DNA from: Miltoncostaea sp963770865
Lineage (GTDB): Bacteria > Actinomycetota > Thermoleophilia > Miltoncostaeales > Miltoncostaeaceae
DNA: 64,000 nucleotides
Assembly: GCA_963770865.1 (NCBI GenBank)
Contig: CAVYRD010000008.1
Coordinates: forward strand, 177,657-241,656
Reading direction: 5' to 3'
Part shown: piece by piece, positions 36,035-51,328 of the stretch
Layout of the letters: every line of letters starts with the position of its first letter
How positions within the stretch are numbered: the first letter of the stretch is position 1
Notes under the pieces: model-generated
What the model was told of the DNA's origin: nothing
Databases searched by the model: none
The model's input: only the letters and a program-made list of their open reading frames with translations
Made by a program: the position numbers and the translations under genes

Positions 36035-37090
36035 TCAAGAAGCATGTGTCGTCGCCACAAAGCGATCAACCTCGGCCGCAGTTGTGGCAAACGACGTCAC
36101 CAGGCGCACGAGCGTGGTATCGCGTGCCGGCATGACACCGATCGGCAGCGCATCGGTGGTCCAGGGATAATAACTCGCGCCCGCGGCCTTGAGCCGCGCG
36201 TCGATCGACGAAGGCAGCGCGACGAACACCTCGTTCGCTTCCACCGGCCACACCGGATGAAGGCCCGCTGCGACAAGTCCGCCCGCGAGCCGGTCGGCCA
36301 TCGCATTGGCGTGACGCGCCAGCCTGAGCCAGAGATCGCCAGCGAGATAGGCTTCGATCTGCGCGGCGACGAAGCGATGCTTGGAGATGAGATGGCCGCC
36401 GCGCTTGCGACGCTCCGACATATTGGCGCCGCGGGCCGCATCGAAGAACACGACCGCTTCGGCAGCCAGCGCGCCGCCCTTGGTGGCGCCGAACGACAGC
36501 ACATCGACTCCGGCCATCCAGGTCGCTTGCGCCGGTGAGGCGTTCATGCGCGCGAGCGCGTTGGCGATCCGCGCGCCGTCGATGTGCACGGCAAGGCCAT
36601 GCGCCCGTGCGATGTCGGCGAGTTGCCGGATCTCATCCGCGCGGTAGACCGTGCCGGCTTCGGTCGCTTGCGAGAGCGACAGGACCGCCGGACTGACATG
36701 ATGCGGACCGCCCCACTGCCCTTGATCGAGGGCACGCTGCAGCGTCGCCGGCGTGATCTTGCCGGCTTCGCCGGCAAGCCCGATGAGCTTGATGCCGCCG
36801 CCGAAGAATTCGGGCGCGCCACATTCATCGGTGGCGATGTGCGCCTCCTCATGGCAGAGCACGGCGCCCCAGGGCGGCGTGAGGTGCGCGAGCGCGAGGG
36901 CGTTCGCCGCGGTTCCGGTCGGCACCAGGAAGACCGCGACCTCGCGCTGAAAGATCTCGGCGAATGTCCGCTCGACCCGTTTGGTCCAGCCATCGCGGCC
37001 GTAGGCCAGCGCGGCGCCGTCGTTCGCCCCGGCAATGGCCGCAAGGATCTCCGGCGCGATCCCGGCTGCGTTGTCGCTTGCAAAGTTCAT
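36035..37090 (-). CDS. ltaE: Low-specificity L-threonine aldolase
   Basis: A PLP-dependent aldolase of the fold-type I beta-eliminating lyase family that cleaves threonine/allo-threonine to glycine and acetaldehyde. From the ATG at 37090 it has 351 residues: MNFASDNAAGIAPEILAAIA, FLVPTGTAANALAL, HEEAHIATDECGAPEFFGGG, GLAVHIDGARIANAL (the PLP-binding Asp) and VDVLSFGATKGGALAAEAVV with the Schiff-base Lys. Followed downstream by no partner; the next upstream gene (doxX) has the same direction. Confidence 0.93.
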   Translation of the reverse strand: MNFASDNAAGIAPEILAAIAGANDGAALAYGRDGWTKRVERTFAEIFQREVAVFLVPTGTAANALALAHLTPPWGAVLCHEEAHIATDECGAPEFFGGGIKLIGLAGEAGKITPATLQRALDQGQWGGPHHVSPAVLSLSQATEAGTVYRADEIRQLADIARAHGLAVHIDGARIANALARMNASPAQATWMAGVDVLSFGATKGGALAAEAVVFFDAARGANMSERRKRGGHLISKHRFVAAQIEAYLAGDLWLRLARHANAMADRLAGGLVAAGLHPVWPVEANEVFVALPSSIDARLKAAGASYYPWTTDALPIGVMPARDTTLVRLVTSFATTAAEVDRFVATTHAS

Positions 37091-37162
37091 GACGTCTCTC
37101 TCGGCTGGTCGCGGCGGCACAGCACGATGATGCGGTGAGCCATCGCTCGGCGACAAGCGCGC

Positions 37163-37669
37163 TCAACCGCGGGCCAGCCGCCGGTCCCGGCGGTAGATGG
37201 TGCGGATCAATGCGTCGATGGAGATGGCGCCCGGACCGCACAACACCAGGACCATCAGAATCGACACCCAGTAGACATGCAACGACCACCACATTGCGGG
37301 CGCGACGTAGACTTGCAGCAGCATCGTCAAGGCGAGCAGACCGACGGCAGCGAAGCGGGTGGCAAAACCCAGGAGCAAGCAGATCGGCAGGGCAAACTCG
37401 GCGTAGCTGAAGAGATAAGCGGCAACCCCCGGCGCCATCGGCAAATCAGCATATTGCCGCTCGAACAGTTGGAACGTCGTCGCCTTGATCCCGGCCGGCA
37501 GGGTCACGGAGAAATCGATCCCGCCGGTGCTCCAATGGATCGGGACGCCCGGCCCCTCGATCTTGGCCTGGCCCGAAATGAAGAAGACCCGGGCCATGAC
37601 GAGGCGCAGTCCGAGCCCAACCAGCGCGTACGCAACGCGCGCGCAAAGCCGAGCGAGCTTTTCGACCAT
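37163..37669 (-). CDS. DoxX-family membrane protein
   Basis: A 168-residue protein with four transmembrane segments, from the ATG at 37669. DoxX signatures: LRLVMARVFFISGQAKIEG and YLFSYAEFALPICLLLGFAT, then ALTMLLQVYVAPAMWWS. Members take part in redox or quinone-related processes, but no role is established. It is 72 bases upstream of ltaE and may be cotranscribed with it. The longer upstream reading (to 37918) is not protein-like. Confidence 0.85.
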   Translation of the reverse strand: MVEKLARLCARVAYALVGLGLRLVMARVFFISGQAKIEGPGVPIHWSTGGIDFSVTLPAGIKATTFQLFERQYADLPMAPGVAAYLFSYAEFALPICLLLGFATRFAAVGLLALTMLLQVYVAPAMWWSLHVYWVSILMVLVLCGPGAISIDALIRTIYRRDRRLARG

Positions 37670-38202
37670 CCCCGCCGTGTTCGCAGACCGCGTTGGCCGC
37701 GCGCGGTGCCTCCGCGATCGAGTTCCCGGTTGGAAGCGCATTTCCCCGCATTCGGCACCCACCGACCCTGAGCGACCCGTGCTCGCCTTATCCGGTCTAA
37801 TCCGTTTGCCGCACAAGCGGGCGCGGTTGTTTTTTGTGCAGTCGGTGAGGAAACTTCGAACGCGACAGCGCATTTTCTCGTTAGGTGAACCCTTGTGTTC
37901 ATGTTTAGAATTTGGCAAAGTAAACTAGGACAGCATTGCTGTCCCAGTTGACGGCCCGCCCGGTGTCCTCGGCCGGTTTTTCATCCGGCTCGCATCGGAG
38001 GGTGGTAGGCGCGGCCAACGCATCGCCAAGCCACTTAACACAAGCGGCCACACGCTTGCGCCGAGCGGCGGTAGCGGGAAGGCCGCCAATGACCAGCGGT
38101 GCCTTTGAGGCCGTAACGCCGATTGGCGCCGCGGAGGCGGAAGGTGCGCCGAGATGCCGGGTTTCGTCGGCGTTTTGGCGGGGGTGAGACGCGAGGACGC
38201 AA
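37670..38202. other. Divergent promoter region before gltB
   Basis: About 530 bases between the divergent doxX and gltB genes with no supported gene. It should contain both promoters. Short frames on both strands are Arg/Ser-rich shadows. Confidence 0.4.
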
Positions 38203-42921
<4,719 letters not shown>

Positions 42922-42924
42922 CGT

Positions 42925-44344
42925 ATGGGCAAGATCACCGGCTTCCTTGAGTTCGAGCGCAGCGACCGTGACTACGAACCGGTCGAGGAGCGCATCCAGC
43001 ATTGGCGCGAATTCGTCCTCCCGCTGCCGGAGGAGGAGAATACCAAGCAGGCCGCGCGCTGCATGGATTGCGGCATTCCGTACTGCCACACCGGCTGTCC
43101 GGTGAACAACCAGATCCCGGACTGGAACGACCTGGTGTATCGCGGCAACTGGCAGGAAGCCGCGCGCAACCTCCACACCACCAATAATTTTCCGGAAGTC
43201 ACCGGCCGGGTCTGTCCGGCGCCGTGCGAGGCCTCCTGCACGCTCAACCTCGACGACAATCCGGTGGCCATCAAGACCATCGAATGCGCGATCGCCGACC
43301 GCGCCTTCGAGCAGGGCTGGATCAAGCCCGAGCCGCCCTCGGTCAAGACCGGAAAGAACGTCGCGATCGTGGGCTCGGGTCCCGCCGGCATGGCCTGCGC
43401 GCAGCAGCTCGCCCGCGCCGGCCACGACGTGCATGTATTCGAGAAATACGCCAAGGCCGGTGGGCTTCTCCGCTACGGCATTCCCGACTTCAAGATGGAG
43501 AAGTATCACGTCGATCGCCGCGTGGCGCAGATGGATATGGAAGGCGTGACGTTCCATTACGGCACCCATATCGGCGTCAACGTGCCGGCCGAGGATCTGC
43601 TCAAGGACTTCGACGCGGTGGTGCTCGCAGGCGGCGCGGAGAAGGCGCGCGATCTGCCGATCCCGGGCCGCGAGCTCGCGGGCATCCATTTCGCCATGGA
43701 ATTCCTGCCGCAGCAGAACCGACGCGTCAGCGGCGAGCCGCAGGACGACAGGCGCGCCGATCCTCGCCGGCGGCAAGCACGTCGTCGTCATCGGCGGCGG
43801 CGACACCGGCTCCGACTGCATCGGCACGTCGATCCGCCAGGGCGCGCTCTCGGTCCGCAATTTCGAGATCATGCCGCAGCCGCCGGTGCTCGAGAACAAG
43901 ATGCTGACCTGGCCCGACTGGCCGCTGAAGCTGCGCACGTCGTCGAGCCACGAAGAGGGCGCCGAGCGCGACTTCGCGGTGCTGACCACCAAGTTCTCGG
44001 GCGAGAACGGCCAGGTGAAAAAGCTCCACTGCGTGCGCGTGGACGGCAAGATCAAGCCCATCCCCGGCACCGAATTCGAGCTCGACGCCGATCTGGTGCT
44101 GCTGGCGATGGGCTTCGTGCATCCCGTGCACGACGGCATGATCAAGTCGCTCGGGCTCGAGCTCGACCAGCGCGGCAACGTCAAGGCCGACGTGCTGTCC
44201 TATCAGAGCTCCAACCCGAAGGTGTTTGCCGCCGGCGACATGCGCCGCGGCCAGTCGCTCGTGGTGTGGGCGATCCGCGAAGGCCGCCAGGCCGCCCACG
44301 CCGTCGACAAGTACCTGATGGGATCGACGACGCTGCCGCGCTAG
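42925..44344 (+). CDS. gltD: Glutamate synthase small subunit (GltD), one frameshift
   Basis: The FAD/NADPH electron-transfer subunit of glutamate synthase. N-terminal Fe-S cysteines appear in CMDCGIPYCHTGCPVNNQIP and GRVCPAPCEASCTL; the FAD site is VAIVGSGPAGMACAQQLARA; the NADPH site, after the break, is HVVVIGGGDTGSDC. One extra G near 43766 (GCC[G]ATC) shifts the frame. Downstream conserved sequence (FEIMPQPPVLENKML; KVFAAGDMRRGQSLVVWAI) resumes at once. Span 1420 bases, 3n+1. Cotranscribed with gltB. Confidence 0.93.
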
Positions 44345-44390
44345 GCCATGGCATTTCCCGGTTGGTTTGATTCATCGCTTCACGGCCACA

Positions 44391-44502
44391 GGTGTCACCC
44401 GCGGGCTTGACCCGCGGGTCCATCCACTCTTCGCGATAGCTTGTTGCGTCTGGTATTCCGAGGCGTGGATGCGCGCGCCATACGCTGCGTGCTGGCGCGC
44501 GC
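44391..44502. repeat. REP-like palindromic repeats
   Basis: Two palindromic units in the gltD/DUF459 gap: ACCCGCGGGCTTGACCCGCG with its GGT end (about 44398-44421), a form common in Rhizobiales intergenic regions, and a hairpin GCGCGCGCCA/TGGCGCGCGC (44471-44480 with 44493-44502). They may act as transcription or mRNA-stability elements between the convergent genes. Confidence 0.6.
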
Positions 44503-44626
44503 GAAGGCGGATGGACTGCGCGGGTCACCACCGCCTTCGCGCATGCCAGCGACCGATCGATGCGCGGTCAACGTCATACGCCTATGAGGTCACCGCGCCG
44601 GCTCAGGCGCAGTGCTCAGTTCGGCG

Positions 44627-46198
44627 TTATCGGAACCAGCCGCCGCCGCCACCACCGAACCCAAAGAACGGGCGCTGCTGGTCGTAGGGGTTGGGCGCGC
44701 GCGGCCGCGGGCGGCGCGGGGCGACCGGCTTGGTTTCGGCCGTCTGACCGGCCTGGGCATCCGCCACGCCGGTGCGCGCGGCATCGGCGGGCTTGGCGGT
44801 TCTCGCGGCCGAGTCCGGAGACGCTGCCGGATCGTTGACCGCCGGCTCGAGCGTGACGTTGCCGCGCGGCCAGCTGAAATCGTCCGCGCGCCCGCTGGGC
44901 GCCGCGATCGGCTCGCCCTTGGTCAGCACCCGCGTGGCGGTGGTGTCGACCGCCGGCGCGGGACGCGCGGTGCCGATCAGTTCTTCCGGCGCGGCGCGAA
45001 CCGCCGTCAGCGGGATCACCGGTCCTGCCGAGGGACGCTGCGGGGCGCCGCCCGGCTTGGTGCCGCTCGGCGCCTGCGGGCCGACATCGACCGGCACCGG
45101 CAACGCAACCGACATGCCGCGGTTGTTGATGGTGCGCTGGATCTCGCGCTCGACATAATGCGCCAGCTTGCGCGCGCCGAACTTGGTGAAATAGACGCCG
45201 TCGCCGGTGCGCAGGCGGCGGATCTGCCCTTCGTAGTCCGGCCCTTGCGGCGAGTACCGGCCGGCCTCGTCGACGAAGCCGTCCCAGATATCGACATAGA
45301 CGATGCCCGCCTTCTCGGCGCGGCTGCGGTAGAGCTCATTGAGATAGGACGAATCGGCGCTGGCCTTGGGGCCGCGCTGCGACGGCAGACCCACCCAGAT
45401 GACCGGAACGCCCGCGCTCTTGAGCGCGGCGATGGTGGCGTCGATGCGCTTGATATAGGCGAGTTCCCACTTTTCCGTGTGGAATTCCCAGGGGCCGTAG
45501 CTGGCCGCGCGTGCCTGCTCCGGCGTCAGGTTGGCCGGCAGTTCCGCAGCCTCGGGCTGCTCGGCCGGCTGCTTCTCGGGATCCACCGGCGCCGCTGGCG
45601 CCGCTGGCGCCGCCGCCGCGGGCGCGCCCGGCTGGGCCGGTGGCGCCGCGGCCTTCGGTGCGCCGGGCCGGGCGACGGCAACAACGGCGGGAGCCTTTTC
45701 GCGGATCGTCTGACGGTCGTTGTTTCCGATCATCATGACGATGAATTTGGGTTTTTCGGCTGCGATGATCTCGCGCGCCATCTGCGGCCACTCGACATCG
45801 CGGCGCGCGTCGTAGCGGATGAGGCCGGAATCGGTGCGGTGCTTGCGCACGACGCCGATCTCGGGCTTTTCGGACAACGCATCTTCGAGCCCGTAGGCCA
45901 GCCAATCCGCATTGGCGTCGCCCATGACCACGATCGAGGTGGTGGCTTCGGGCTTCTTCTGCGCGGGCGCGGGCGCGCGCGAATAATCGACCACCTCGCG
46001 TTCCTGGCGCTGGCCGTCGTAGCGCCGGTCGCCGAACCAGCCGCCACCGCCGCCGAACCAGTTGTTGTTGTACTGCTGCTGGCGCTGCGGACGATTGCCC
46101 CAGTCCCAGAACTGCGCCTGGGCGGGCAGCAGGCAGGCCAGCGTCATGCCGGTCGCCAGCGCGGCCACAAATGCTCGGGATTTGCCCATGACCATCAA
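44627..46198 (-). CDS. DUF459-family SGNH hydrolase-like protein
   Basis: A 523-residue exported protein. A signal peptide (AFVAALATGMTLACLLPAQA) is followed by a Gly/Asn/Trp-rich linker, then the DUF459 (PF04311) SGNH core: IVVMGDANADWLAYGLEDAL, IVMMIGNNDRQTIRE, VPVIWVGLPSQRGPKASADS, DIWDGFVDEAGRYSPQGPDY and ARKLAHYVEREIQRTINN. The nucleophile Ser of block I is Ala/Asn here (GDANAD), so hydrolytic activity is uncertain. A long Pro/Ala-rich tail follows. It may act on periplasmic glycans. Its start follows the terminator region of the lytic transglycosylase gene. Confidence 0.8.
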   Translation of the reverse strand: MMVMGKSRAFVAALATGMTLACLLPAQAQFWDWGNRPQRQQQYNNNWFGGGGGWFGDRRYDGQRQEREVVDYSRAPAPAQKKPEATTSIVVMGDANADWLAYGLEDALSEKPEIGVVRKHRTDSGLIRYDARRDVEWPQMAREIIAAEKPKFIVMMIGNNDRQTIREKAPAVVAVARPGAPKAAAPPAQPGAPAAAAPAAPAAPVDPEKQPAEQPEAAELPANLTPEQARAASYGPWEFHTEKWELAYIKRIDATIAALKSAGVPVIWVGLPSQRGPKASADSSYLNELYRSRAEKAGIVYVDIWDGFVDEAGRYSPQGPDYEGQIRRLRTGDGVYFTKFGARKLAHYVEREIQRTINNRGMSVALPVPVDVGPQAPSGTKPGGAPQRPSAGPVIPLTAVRAAPEELIGTARPAPAVDTTATRVLTKGEPIAAPSGRADDFSWPRGNVTLEPAVNDPAASPDSAARTAKPADAARTGVADAQAGQTAETKPVAPRRPRPRAPNPYDQQRPFFGFGGGGGGWFR

Positions 46199-46304
46199 CT
46201 CCCGATCGCCGTTTTTGCCGCTGCCGGCGGCCCGCCGTCGCAGGGGGCACCGGCCGCCAACTTAACCACTTAATAATACGACAAAAAATGTCAACTTGAA
46301 GATG

Positions 46305-46328
46305 GCAAAAACGGCCCCAAAAGGCCGT
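46305..46328 (-). terminator. Terminator of the lytic transglycosylase gene
   Basis: On the minus strand, ACGGCC (46328-46323) pairs with GGCCGT (46316-46311), followed by a run of T residues (46310-46306). It sits 22 bases past the stop of the transglycosylase gene. Confidence 0.75.
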
Positions 46329-46349
46329 CTCCGGCCAACCCCCACGGCG

Positions 46350-47711
46350 TTACCGGCTGCGCAGCCGCTGCAGGATCGCCTCCGAGGCGAACCCGTCGGG
46401 CACCTCGCCCACGGCCGATTGGAACTGGCGCAGCGCGTTGCGGGTCTTGCCCCCGAGCCGGCCGTCGGGTTCGCCGACGTCGAAGCCGCGCTGGGCCAGG
46501 TGCTGCTGCAGCTCGTAGCGCTCCGCGCGCGTGAGCACGCGCTCGTGCCGGGGCCACGCCTGCACGAACGGCCCCGCGCCGCGGAAGCGGTCGGCGAGAT
46601 GGCCGATGGCGAGCGCATAGGCCTCGGCCGGGTTGTATTTCATGATCACCCGGAAGTTCTGCAGCATCAGGAAGCCCGGCCCCTGCGCCCCGCTCGGCAC
46701 CAGCAGGTAGGCGCGATCGTCGGGACGCGGGAACGGCTTGCCGCCGGCGCGGCGGATGCCGGCGCGCTCCCATTCGCGCCATCGTCATCATGCGCGAGCG
46801 ATCGGCGAGCAGAAAGTTGAAGCCCTTGCGGCAGCACGACCTCGTAGCCCCAGGTCTGGCCCGCCACCCAGCCGTCCTTCTTCAGGTTGTTCGCGGTCGA
46901 GGCGATGAGGTCGGGCACGGAATCGACGACGTCGCGGCGGCCGTCGCCGTCGTGGTCGACCGCGAAGCGCTTGAACGAGGTCGGCATGAACTGGGTCGGG
47001 CCGAAGGCGCCCGCCCACGAGCCCTTGAGATGGTCGGCGCGCACGTCGCCGCGCGCGAGGATTTCCAGCGCCGACAGAAACTCCTCGCGGAAGTAATCCT
47101 GGCGCCGGCCGATACACGCCAGCGTCGCGGTGGAGCGGATCACCGAGCGGTCGCCGACCATGGTGCCGTAGTTGGACTCCACGCCCCAGATCGCGGCGAT
47201 GATGTAGCGATCGACCCCGTAGGCCTTCTCGACCGCGTCGAAGGTCGGACGGTACTTGGCGAGGATGTCTTGCCCGTTCTTGATGCGATCGTCGTTGACC
47301 AGAATGTCGAGATAGTCCCAGAACGACTTGGTGAACTCGGGCTGGGCGTCGAGCAGGTCCATGATCCGCAGGTCGGGCGTGAGGCCGGCGACATTGGCAT
47401 CGAACACCGCGCGGCTGACGCCGCGGCGCTCGGCCAGCGGCCGCAGTCCCTCGAGACAGCTGCGGAAATTGGCCGCGGCGGCGCGGATCGCGTCGCGCCG
47501 TCATCAGCGGATGATTGGAGGCGCCGGATTCGCCGCTCCATTCCGGCGCCGGAGTGGCCGGCGCCGGCGCGGCCGGAGCAGCGCCGGTGGCCGCGCGCGG
47601 CGATGGCGACGGCGCGCGGATGTCGAGCCCCTGCCCGTGCCCCGGCGCCGCCAGCGCGGCCGTGGCCAAAACCGCGCCCGCAAGGCGCATCAGTCGGGCA
47701 AATCTCGCCAT
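46350..47711 (-). CDS. Lytic murein transglycosylase (MltB type), three frameshifts
   Basis: Cleaves peptidoglycan glycan strands with 1,6-anhydro product. From the ATG at 47711, a signal peptide (RLAGAVLATAALAAPGHGQG) and a Pro/Ala linker lead into SLT_2: LRPLAERRGVSRAVFDANVA, IIAAIWGVESNYGTMVGDR (catalytic Glu), SWAGAFGPTQFMPTSFKRF, and DLIASTANNLKKDGWVAGQTW. The end is a peptidoglycan-binding domain (LQQHLAQRGFDVGEPDGRLG). Insertions near 47512, 46822 and 46772 break the frame; the 1362-base span is 3n, as three insertions predict. All motifs are intact after repair, so an active gene with sequence errors is likely. Confidence 0.88.
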
Positions 47712-47895
47712 GGTGCTTGGTCTCGGATCAATCGTTGCGTGGCCGGCGATGGGGAACCGACGTGTTGCGTGGACCGTTAAAGGCTGGCGCGCCGGCAGCG
47801 CGCGGGCCAAACTGGCCGGACCGGTAAAATCTAGTCGACCCGGCATCCATGACACACCCAGACTTCGGCAATACCGAGACAGTGTCCGCGACATC

Positions 47896-48777
47896 ATGAA
47901 GCCGATCCGCAAAGCCGTTTTCCCGGTCGCCGGGCTGGGCACCAGGTTCCTGCCCGCCACCAAGGCGATGCCGAAGGAGATGCTGCCGGTGGTCGACCGG
48001 CCGCTGATCCAGCACGTCGTCGACGAGGCGCGCGAGGCCGGGATCGAGCATTTCATCTTTGTCACCGGCCGCAACAAGGCGGTGATCGAGGACCATTTCG
48101 ACCGCCAGTTCGAGCTCGAGCGCACGCTCACGGAGCGCAAGCGCACCGCCGATCTCGAGGCCCTGGCCCGCGACCTGCCCGGACCGGGCACCGCGAGCTT
48201 CACCCGCCAGCAATTGCCGCTGGGCCTGGGCCATGCGGTCTGGTGCGCGCGCGAGCTGGTCGGGCACGAGCCGTTCGCGCTGCTGCTGCCCGACGTGCTG
48301 GTGCAGCACAAGACCGGATGCCTGGCGCAGATGATCCAGGCGGCGCGCGACCTGCCCGAGAGCCCCAACATCATCGCGGTCGAAGAGGTGCCGGCCGAAC
48401 GCGTGCACATGTACGGCGTGGTCGGCGTCGGCAAGCGCAAGGGCAAGCTGTTCGAGCTCACCCAGATGGTGGAGAAGCCCAGCCGGGAAACGGCGCCCTC
48501 GAACCTCATCATCACCGGCCGCTACATCCTGCAGCCGGAGATTTTCGACGTGCTCGCCGCCGAGAAGCGCGGCGCCGGCGGCGAGATCCAGCTCACCGAC
48601 GCCATGATCGAGCTCGCCAGGACCCAGCCGTTCTACGGCCTGGAATTCGAAGGCCGCAGCTTCGACTGCGGCTCGAAGGTGGGCTTTCTGACCGCCAACG
48701 TCGCCTATGCGCTCGATCGCCCCGATATCGCCCCGGCGATGCGGGCGGAGCTCCGGCGCCTGCTCGGCGAGGGTTAG
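47896..48777 (+). CDS. galU: UTP-glucose-1-phosphate uridylyltransferase
   Basis: Makes UDP-glucose for exopolysaccharide and lipopolysaccharide synthesis. From the ATG at 47896 it has 293 residues: AVFPVAGLGTRFLPATKAMP and KEMLPVVDRPLIQHVVDEA, QQLPLGLGHAVWCAREL, LLLPDVLV (the usual LGDDIV-type loop varied to PDVLV), MVEKP and GGEIQLTDAM, FDCGSKVGFLTANVAYAL. All in order, no frameshift. Divergent from the lytic transglycosylase gene. Confidence 0.93.
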   Translation: MKPIRKAVFPVAGLGTRFLPATKAMPKEMLPVVDRPLIQHVVDEAREAGIEHFIFVTGRNKAVIEDHFDRQFELERTLTERKRTADLEALARDLPGPGTASFTRQQLPLGLGHAVWCARELVGHEPFALLLPDVLVQHKTGCLAQMIQAARDLPESPNIIAVEEVPAERVHMYGVVGVGKRKGKLFELTQMVEKPSRETAPSNLIITGRYILQPEIFDVLAAEKRGAGGEIQLTDAMIELARTQPFYGLEFEGRSFDCGSKVGFLTANVAYALDRPDIAPAMRAELRRLLGEG

Positions 48778-48915
48778 CCGGGCGGGCCCAACCCCCCTGT
48801 GGTTAACCCGGGGGAAACGAATATGGTAAAGCCTGATTGGGCCGGCGGGCGGTCGTTTCCTGTCGATTTCCGTGCTATCCCGATGCCCCGACCTCGAAAG
48901 CCCTGACCACTGGCA

Positions 48916-49924
48916 ATGCCGAAGCCGCTGAGCACCGAACAAGCGACGCACACCCGCGCCGGCGACCTGATCGCATCGGCGGTGCGCACGCTGGAGGCCG
49001 AGGCGAGCGGCATCACCACGCTCTCCGCCGCCATTCACGACGGGCTCGGCCGCGCCTTCATCGCCGCCGTCGATCTGATCTCCGCCGCGCGCGGCCGGCT
49101 GATCGTGACCGGCATGGGCAAGTCCGGCCATGTCGGGCGCAAGATCGCGGCGACGTTCGCGTCGACCGGAACGCCGGCCTTCTTCGTGCATCCGAGCGAA
49201 GCCAGCCACGGCGACCTCGGCATGATCACGCCCGACGACGCCATCATGGCGCTGTCGTGGTCGGGCGAGACCGCCGAGCTCAAGGACCTGATCGACTATT
49301 CGCGCCGCTTCAAGATCGGGCTCATCGCCGTCACCGCCGTCACCGACAGCACGCTCGGGCGCGCCGCCGATGTGGTGCTGGCGATGCCGCAGGCGCGCGA
49401 GGCCTGTCCGCACAATCTCGCCCCCACCACCTCGACCCTGATGCAGGCCGCGCTCGGCGACGCGCTGGCGATCGCGCTGCTGGAAAGCCGCGGCTTCACC
49501 GCGCATCGACTTCAGCCGCTTCCATCCCGGCGGCCGCCTCGGCGCGATGCTCAAATTCGTGCGCGACATCATGCATACCGGCGACGACATCCCGCTCGCC
49601 GCGGTCGGCACCCGCATGTCGGAAGCGATCGCGGAGATGACGGCCAAGACCTTCGGCTGCGTCGGCATCACCGACCGCCGCGGCCATCTCGTCGGCATCA
49701 TCACCGACGGCGACCTGCGCCGGCACATGAGCGCCAACCTGCTCGACCTCGCGGTCGAGGAGGTGATGACGCCGAAGCCGCGGACGGTGCGGCCGGATCA
49801 GCTCGTCAGCGAGGCGCTGGAGCTGCTCAACTCCACCAAGAAGACGCAGCTGATCGTGGTCGACGGCGGCAAGCCGGTCGGCGTCGTGCATTTCCATGAT
49901 CTCCTGCGCGCCGGCGTGGCGTAG
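48916..49924 (+). CDS. kdsD: Arabinose-5-phosphate isomerase KdsD/KpsF, one frameshift
   Basis: Converts ribulose-5-phosphate to arabinose-5-phosphate, the first step of Kdo synthesis for LPS. SIS domain: RLIVTGMGKSGHVGRKIAAT, VHPSEASHGDLGMI, ALSWSGETAELKDLI and NLAPTTSTLMQAALGDALA. Two CBS domains: MTAKTFGCVGITDRRGHLVG and VMTPKPRTV...TQLIVVDGGKPVGVVHFHD. An extra C near 49507 (GCG[C]ATC) shifts the frame; repaired, it reads RGFTAIDFSRFHPGGRLGA. Span 1009 bases, 3n+1. Follows galU in the same direction with a 138-base gap; both feed cell-surface glycans. Confidence 0.93.
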
Positions 49925-49948
49925 CGCGCTCTCTTGTCCCGGCCGAGT

Positions 49949-50259
49949 GCAGCGAGCGCTCTTGCGCGAGCGCAACGAGAGCCGGGACCCAGCGTAAGAA
50001 GCGCGAAGCGCAACATCAATTCGGGTGGCGATCCGTCGTGCGGCCCCTGGGTCCCGGGTCTCGCTGCGCTCGCCCGGGACACGAGAGCGGGGGCCTCGAG
50101 CGTGCGCTCCAGGGCGCGTGTCCCGGGGAAGGCAGCGAGCGACTTGCGCGAGACGGAGCGCGAGCCGGGACCCAGCGCAAAGAGCGGCGAAGCGCACAAT
50201 TGGTCGCGATTGTCGCGTGGCCCCTGGGTCCCGGGTCTCGCTGCGCTCGCCCGGGACAC
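49949..50259 (+). repeat. Two imperfect tandem copies of an approximately 130-bp repeat
   Basis: Copies at about 49949-50082 and 50132-50259. Both begin GCAGCGAGCG, contain GCCGGGACCCAGCG, and end with the same string GGTCTCGCTGCGCTCGCCCG plus GGACAC. Inside each, GGGACCCAG can pair with CTGGGTCCC, so each copy can fold on itself. They lie between kdsD and the IS3-type gene; similar 'GTCCCGG' elements are frequent in Rhizobiales intergenic DNA. Confidence 0.75.
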
Positions 50260-50330
50260 CGAGAGCATGCGGCCGCGGGCGATCGCACGGATCGTGACGG
50301 TGTCGCCGCCGATCAAGGAGCGGAGCGCGC

Positions 50331-51276
50331 GTGGGGGAGCGCGAGCGAGCGACGGGCCTGGCGCGGAGTTACGCGATCATTGAAGCGACGTCACCGCGTC
50401 CGCGAGGCGAACTCACGGTCGATCGAATGTGCGTGCTGGCGGGGGTCAGCCGCGCCGGCTACTACCGTCGCTGGCGTGCCCGGGCCCCGCGCAGGAGGAG
50501 ACGGCAGTTTGTGACGCGATCCAGCGGGTGGCGTTGGCGAACCGCCGCTATGGTTATCGGCGGATCGCGGCCCAGCTGCGTCGCGAGGGCTTTGCAGCCA
50601 ATCACAAGCGGGTGTTGCGCCTGATGCGACGGGACAATCTGCTGTGTCTGCGCAAGCGCCCGTTCGTGCCGGTGACGACCGACTCACGGCACGAGTGGCG
50701 CCTGGTACCGAACCTGGCGCGAGGCTTGGTTCTGACGGGTCTCGACCAGCTTTGGGTGGCCGACATCACCTATGTGCGGCTGCGGGAGGAGTTCGCGTTC
50801 CTCGCCGTGCTGCTCGATGCGTTCAGCCGCCGGGTGATCGGCTGGGCGTTGGAGCAGCATCTGCGGGAAAGCCGGGCGTCGCCGCCCTCGAGATGGCGAT
50901 CGAGGCGCGCCGGCCGATGCACGGCAGCCTGATCCACCATTCCGATTGCGGCGTGCAGGACGCCTGCCGCGAGTACACGACTGTGCTGGAGGCGCACGGC
51001 ATCCAGCCAAGCATGAGCCGCATCGGCAACCCCTACGACAACGCCAGAGCGGAAAGCTTCATGAAGACACTCAAGCAAGAGGAGGTCGACGGCTGCGACT
51101 ATCGTGATCTCGGGGAGGCGCGCGCGGCGATCGGCGCCTTCATCCAAGACGTCTACAATCGCCAACGGCTTCATTCGGCTCTGGCGTATCGGCCTCCAGC
51201 CGAGTTCGAAGCAGGGCTGGCGCGACGCCGCCATGTTATCCACCGTGCTATTCACAGGCCGCGCAAGCAACTGTAA
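50331..51276 (+). mobile_element. IS3-family transposase gene (OrfB type), two frameshifts
   Basis: DDE transposase. Pieces in order: YAIIEATSPRPRGELTVDRM then CVLAGVSRAGYYR, RYGYRRIAAQLRREGFAANH and RVLRLMRRDNLLCLRKRPF, the first catalytic Asp in DQLWVADITYVRL, the second in SLIHHSDCGVQDA (usually HSDRGVQ), and the Glu in NPYDNARAESFMKTLKQEE, ending RQRLHSALAYRPPAEFEAG. Each of two breaks (near 50497 and 50872) needs one missing base restored. No OrfA or clear terminal inverted repeats flank it; the C in HSDCG is unusual. It is probably a partial or dead copy that also carries sequence errors. Confidence 0.8.
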
Positions 51277-51328
51277 ACGCAACCAGTTCTAGTTTCGTGT
51301 CTCACTCCAAGGGTGCACTCCACGCGCC

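Noticed and set aside
49949..50259. CRISPR array
   Set aside because: Only two long imperfect copies, each self-complementary and over 100 bases; no short regular repeat-spacer pattern.
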